A DNA stretch of 64,000 nt, from assembly GCA_021613535.1 (NCBI GenBank), contig CP075496.1:1364001-1428000 (forward strand), given 5' to 3'. The position numbers and the translations under genes were made by a program. The notes under the pieces are model-generated. The model saw only the letters and a list, made by a program, of their open reading frames with translations, searched no databases and was not told where the DNA came from. Shown here in pieces: positions 60,658 through 64,000 of the stretch. Within the stretch, counting starts at the first letter, position 1; each line of letters opens with the position of its first letter. This stretch comes from Adineta vaga. Lineage: Eukaryota; Rotifera.

Positions 60658-60797
60658 ATTGATCAACCCCAGATCGACAAATCGGATAGGACCCTATAGG
60701 ATCCGTAACCGACAGAATTCGAAATGATTCCGTCACCAGGAATCTGATAGGATATTGTCGGATCATCGAATTGATCGACCTGGTACATCAATTAAAA
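60654..60797. mobile_element. Second, shorter MITE-like hairpin element
   Basis: Core bounded by CCCCAGATCGAC (60667-60678) and its approximate complement GATCGACCTGGTA (60773-60785), extended outward by TTAAATTGAT and ATCAATTAAA. Inside are repeated TCGGAT/ATCCGA and TAGGAT motifs and no coding capacity. The CCAGGTCGA-type tips and TCGGATC motifs are shared with the 282 bp element at 45406-45687, suggesting one family. Confidence 0.6.
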
Positions 60798-60929
60798 CAA
60801 AAATTGATCTTATTATTTCAAAATGAAATTGAAAAATTAAAATAATATGATCTTCTGTTTGTGGTGTTGAACTGAAAAGATTATTTTTTCTTCTCTTTAT
60901 TTTTTCTTTTATATCGGATTTTTTTATTT

Positions 60930-61260
60930 ATTCATTATGTTTCATCATGGCTATCATTATCAACTGTTCTCTTTGTTGTGCTTCTTGATATAATTTATTC
61001 CTTTTCTTGTTCTTAAGTAAAACATCAGATTTTGTCAGTTGCTTATGATTGATAAATCGCGTAGTAGTCATTTGAAATAACTGTTCAATATCAGAATTCA
61101 TCAGATATTTTTTTTACATTCTCGGATACTTTCACCAACATGAAGTGGTTGAATTGAGCAATCATTCGAATCATTTGCTGATTGTGAAACAGATGTTGCT
61201 GCTATTTGCAACATATATTTATTATTACGAAGACATCGAACAATTGTAACATGCGTTGAT
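60930..61260 (-). pseudogene. Minus-strand coding remnant, frameshifted
   Basis: On the minus strand, about 61255 to 61105 reads TIVRCLRNNKYMLQIAATSV and further to GESIRECKKN, then hits a stop after a run of eight A residues. In another frame, from 61103, it continues as MNSDIEQLFQMTTTRFINHK and ends KHNE at 60930. A length change in the A run would join the two. I read this as the broken 3' end of a gene of unknown type, lying between the hairpin element and CLHC1. Confidence 0.4.
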
Positions 61261-61463
61261 GAGTGAGGATGGGGTGCGGATATGGGAATGAAGATGACAA
61301 TGTAAATGTTTTCATTTATTAGTTACCATGGCCTTCAAGATATAATGCAATTATTCGAGAAAATATAGATGATAATTCATGTTTACAATCTATTTTTTTA
61401 CAAAGAGATACAAACTGTATGAAACATCTGCAAAACAAACTTTCAAAATAATAAGCACTATCA

Positions 61464-61829
61464 TCAATTGATCGATTCATTTGAATCATCTTTTTTCAAT
61501 TCGACATCATCAGTAAAATAAAGTCTGTTTGAGAAATCATTAAAAAAATCTTGATGACATAGAGAAGGATGAGTTGATGATGATGGTGATGGTGGCGGCG
61601 ACTGTGACTGCGATGGTAGAGGAGAAGAAGGTAATGGTGTTGGCTGTTCTTGAATTGGTTCTAATGTAATACTATTTGTACTACTACGTCGACGTGCACG
61701 TCGAATTCGATCCAATGCTGAACGTGTTATACGTCGTGTTAAACGGTAAACCAATTGTGGTTCTGTTTCGTTACCTTTCATTTCTTCTTCTTCGTCTTCC
61801 ACTTCTTCTTCAACTTCTTTTGATGAATT
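61464..61829 (-). other. Open frame continuing in phase after the CLHC1 stop
   Basis: Directly after the UAG stop of CLHC1 (61832-61830) the same frame stays open for 121 codons to 61464. The translation is not low-complexity noise: an acidic run (VEEEVEDEEEEMKGN), a basic helix (YRLTRRITRSALDRIRRARRR), a Ser/Pro stretch and a conserved-looking end (DFFNDFSNRLYFTDDVELKK). It could be a C-terminal extension made by read-through, the former end of a longer protein now cut by a nonsense mutation, or 3' UTR. The segment's 3' half is duplicated at 44638-44823. Confidence 0.5.
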
Positions 61830-63854
61830 CTAAATACCATCAAACATAATTAACAATTCAATCAAAGAAATTTCTCTCATTTTTACTTTATCAGCTAGAT
61901 AGGAATATTTTTTTAATATATCAAAACATCGTTGTAGTTTTTCTTTTTCACATTCACATGTCGAATCTTTTTCCTCCATTAATTGTTCAACAAATTGAAT
62001 GGCATTTATATGTTGATCAAGTTGAAGAAAAAGAAGAACTAATTCATCCGCTTGTAAATATTTTGTCGATGCATGTTTTACAATATCAACACCAAATTTA
62101 ATCGATGGATGTTGATTGAATAATTTTATTAAAACGTCTTTCATATTTGGAATTGAATCTACATTAGAAATCAAATAATCCATGCAGCGTTTTGATGAAC
62201 CTATCATGAAACATAGAAATCTTCATAGTGAAAAACAAATTAAAATTTTGATTATTACCGGTTTGCAAAAGACACGAAGCAACATCATAGTGTGCATGTA
62301 GTTTTCGATAGATAAATTCAGCTAAATCTAAAGCATGTGATCGTTCCACAAGTTGAGCCATTTCCAAAGAGCATGTTAATCTAAGATAGATCAAATATGT
62401 AAATTTTGCTATTTCGATAAAAGAATGAAAACCTGTCTTCAGCTATCCATTTGTAAAGGAGATTGATATGATTTTCATTACATGCTGCTTTTGCACATTC
62501 TAATGATATAAGTAGATCAGGCTTAAATGGTGCTTCAAGAGCGGTTTCGGCCAACACTTTACAATGAAAAAGCCATGGACTAACATCTTCAGATGATGGT
62601 TGTTTCAATCCTAAGATAATTTTCAGAACAGATCATATGTATCTATCGTATTATATGTCATACTCTACCTTTAAATCTTAGTAATGTTTCCATATTTCTA
62701 AGTACACCTTTTGGACTGCATGCTGCAACATAAGATGCTTCTTTATAATTGCCACTTTCGATCGTATTGAGAAAGATTTCAATATGATCGACTAATATTC
62801 CTGCTTCTCGATCATACATAAATTCACTGTTGTATTCATCTCCGTCATCATCTTGTTCACCTAAAAACAATTAAAATTCACCTATCTTCGTTGTTTGAAA
62901 AGATTTTACCTTTCTGAAATAAATTTGTTGATTCATAAACAGCTTTTTTAATTAAATCTTCTAATAACATGGCATTTGTTGGGTCTTTTTCACCATATTT
63001 CTTAATTGTTCTCCAGACTAGATGATATAATCTTAAACGATTTCGTAATGTTAATCGATGTTCACGTTCTTTATCTAATTCTGCGAGTTTTTCTTCGAAT
63101 AAAGCTTGCATTTCTATTTGTTTTTCTCTCGTTGTATATTTTGTGGAAGCATTATGTTCAAATTCGGAAGATTTACTTTGAAGAAATTCATAAAATTTCT
63201 TCAAAGTTGTCAAATCGGTCTGTTCTACTAATGTTAAACCTTTGGGAGAAAAAAATGAAATATAAATACAAATTATTCGAAGAAATAAAATCAAACCTGG
63301 TACACGTCGACGACCAGTATACAGTTCTGGAAAAGAATTAGGATCAATATTCGTTGTTTTTGGAATTTCTGGTTCATTAAGTTTTGTTTGAGTTACTATT
63401 TCATTTATTTCTGCTTCAAGTCTTCGATTATCTTTTTCGATAACTGCAAGTCTATTCAAAAGGAAATCTATCGTGTTATTTTAATTTGTATAACATACTT
63501 ATCTTCTAATTCCATACATCGCTGTTGATGAAGAAGAAATGTTTTCGGTTGTAAAACTAAACGATGCAAATCACCAGTCATTGTATGCACTTCTTCTGCT
63601 CCAGATTCTAATACTCCAATACATCGTTCGTATTCTTGTTTAATCGCACGAAATAATGGTCGATAAAGTGCTGATTTATCGATAATTTTTTCAAATGCTA
63701 ATCGATACACTGCAAATCGTTCTCTGGATGGATTTTTTCCAACTTTAGCTGATTCATCGTTCATAAAACGATTTAATTCATTGAAAAAGTATCGATCACG
63801 TGATGTTAATGGAACATGATCATTTGTTTTTACATCCGATAGATCAAGATTCAT
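61830..63854 (-). CDS. CLHC1: Clathrin heavy chain linker domain-containing protein 1 homologue
   Basis: Seven exons on the minus strand: 63854-63499, 63451-63297, 63239-62910, 62860-62669, 62610-62433, 62380-62259, 62200-61830; 567 aa, phases close; human CLHC1 is 586 aa. The N-terminal half is helical and coiled (YRLAFEKIIDKSALYRPLFRAIKQEYE, LEAEINEIVTQTK, the RVPGLTLVEQTDLTTLKKF block). The second half has the clathrin-linker-like repeat region (LVDHIEIFLNTIESGNYKEA, SYVAACSPKGVLRNMETL, MAQLVERSHALDLAEFIYRKL). The order and motifs match vertebrate CLHC1. Molecular function is poorly known; the domain suggests vesicle or ciliary trafficking. Start is the ATG at 63854; a TTG further upstream is in frame. 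The terminal UAG is followed by a long in-phase open frame. Confidence 0.88.
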
Positions 63855-64000
63855 TTTGATGAAATACAATGATTATCATGATGCTTCTGCCATTTACACC
63901 CTCCATTTACAACAGGTTTCCATGCAACAGGATGCATTTACATTTATCAATAGATGTCATCTGAGAAATTGCCTTCAAAATAACTAATTCAATTTTAATT
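63855..64000. other. 5' flank of CLHC1
   Basis: Right edge of the window; upstream region of CLHC1, no further feature seen. Confidence 0.4.

Noticed and set aside
1-64000. CRISPR arrays, bacterial operons or a horizontally acquired bacterial cluster
   Set aside because: No spaced direct repeats; almost all supported genes have short eukaryotic introns or animal-type domains. The intronless isochorismatase could be of bacterial origin, but base composition and codon use look like its neighbours and it cannot be decided from sequence alone.

Overview
The window is AT-rich eukaryotic DNA with compact genes. Most introns are about 45-65 bp with GT..AG ends, the proteins are animal-type, and intergenic spacers are short. 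Several features fit a bdelloid rotifer (Adineta or Rotaria type) best: an ADP-ribosyltransferase fused to TPR repeats, F-box and small rhodopsin-type receptor genes in various states of decay, and small palindromic transposon relics. That assignment is inference from family content; no marker gene is present. I rebuilt exon structures by hand from splice signals and reading-frame phase, and phases close exactly for the genes given as exon lists. No tRNA, rRNA or CRISPR was seen.

Layout. 0-1 kb: an isochorismatase-like hydrolase. 1-5.9 kb: non-coding with microsatellites. 5.9-8.9 kb: a discoidin-domain receptor with an altered kinase domain. 9.2-15.1 kb: small membrane-protein genes of unknown type, a broken F-box gene and a receptor fragment. 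15.4-21 kb: a 23-exon TMEM63/OSCA channel, then a coiled-coil protein with a PapD/ASH-like end. 22.5-28 kb: a neuropeptide-like precursor, a tetraspanin and ABTB1. 28.8-36 kb: ABCB6, RPA2 and, 116 bp behind RPA2, a coiled-coil gene. 37.7-42.9 kb: SAXO (axonemal microtubule protein), mitochondrial ribosomal protein mL28 and a 7TM receptor.

From 43 kb on, the sequence becomes a mosaic: pseudogenes, a 282 bp hairpin element, an intronless zinc-finger gene, an ART-TPR gene, a LicD/fukutin-type transferase, a decayed RGG-rich gene, a foldback element of about 700 bp, a short multi-exon gene with a TATA box, a pair of terminal-inverted-repeat elements set back to back, a second small hairpin element, and a CLHC1 gene at the right edge. 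A piece of the CLHC1 3' end is duplicated in inverted orientation 17 kb away.

The housekeeping genes (RPA2, mL28, ABCB6, ABTB1, TMEM63) are independent loci rather than one pathway. SAXO and CLHC1 have ciliary or trafficking associations in other animals. The points most worth a second look are the HGD/DCA receptor kinase, the QxE ADP-ribosyltransferase, the novel amidated peptide precursor, the in-frame UAG followed by a long open frame in CLHC1 together with its inverted duplicate, and the palindromic elements.
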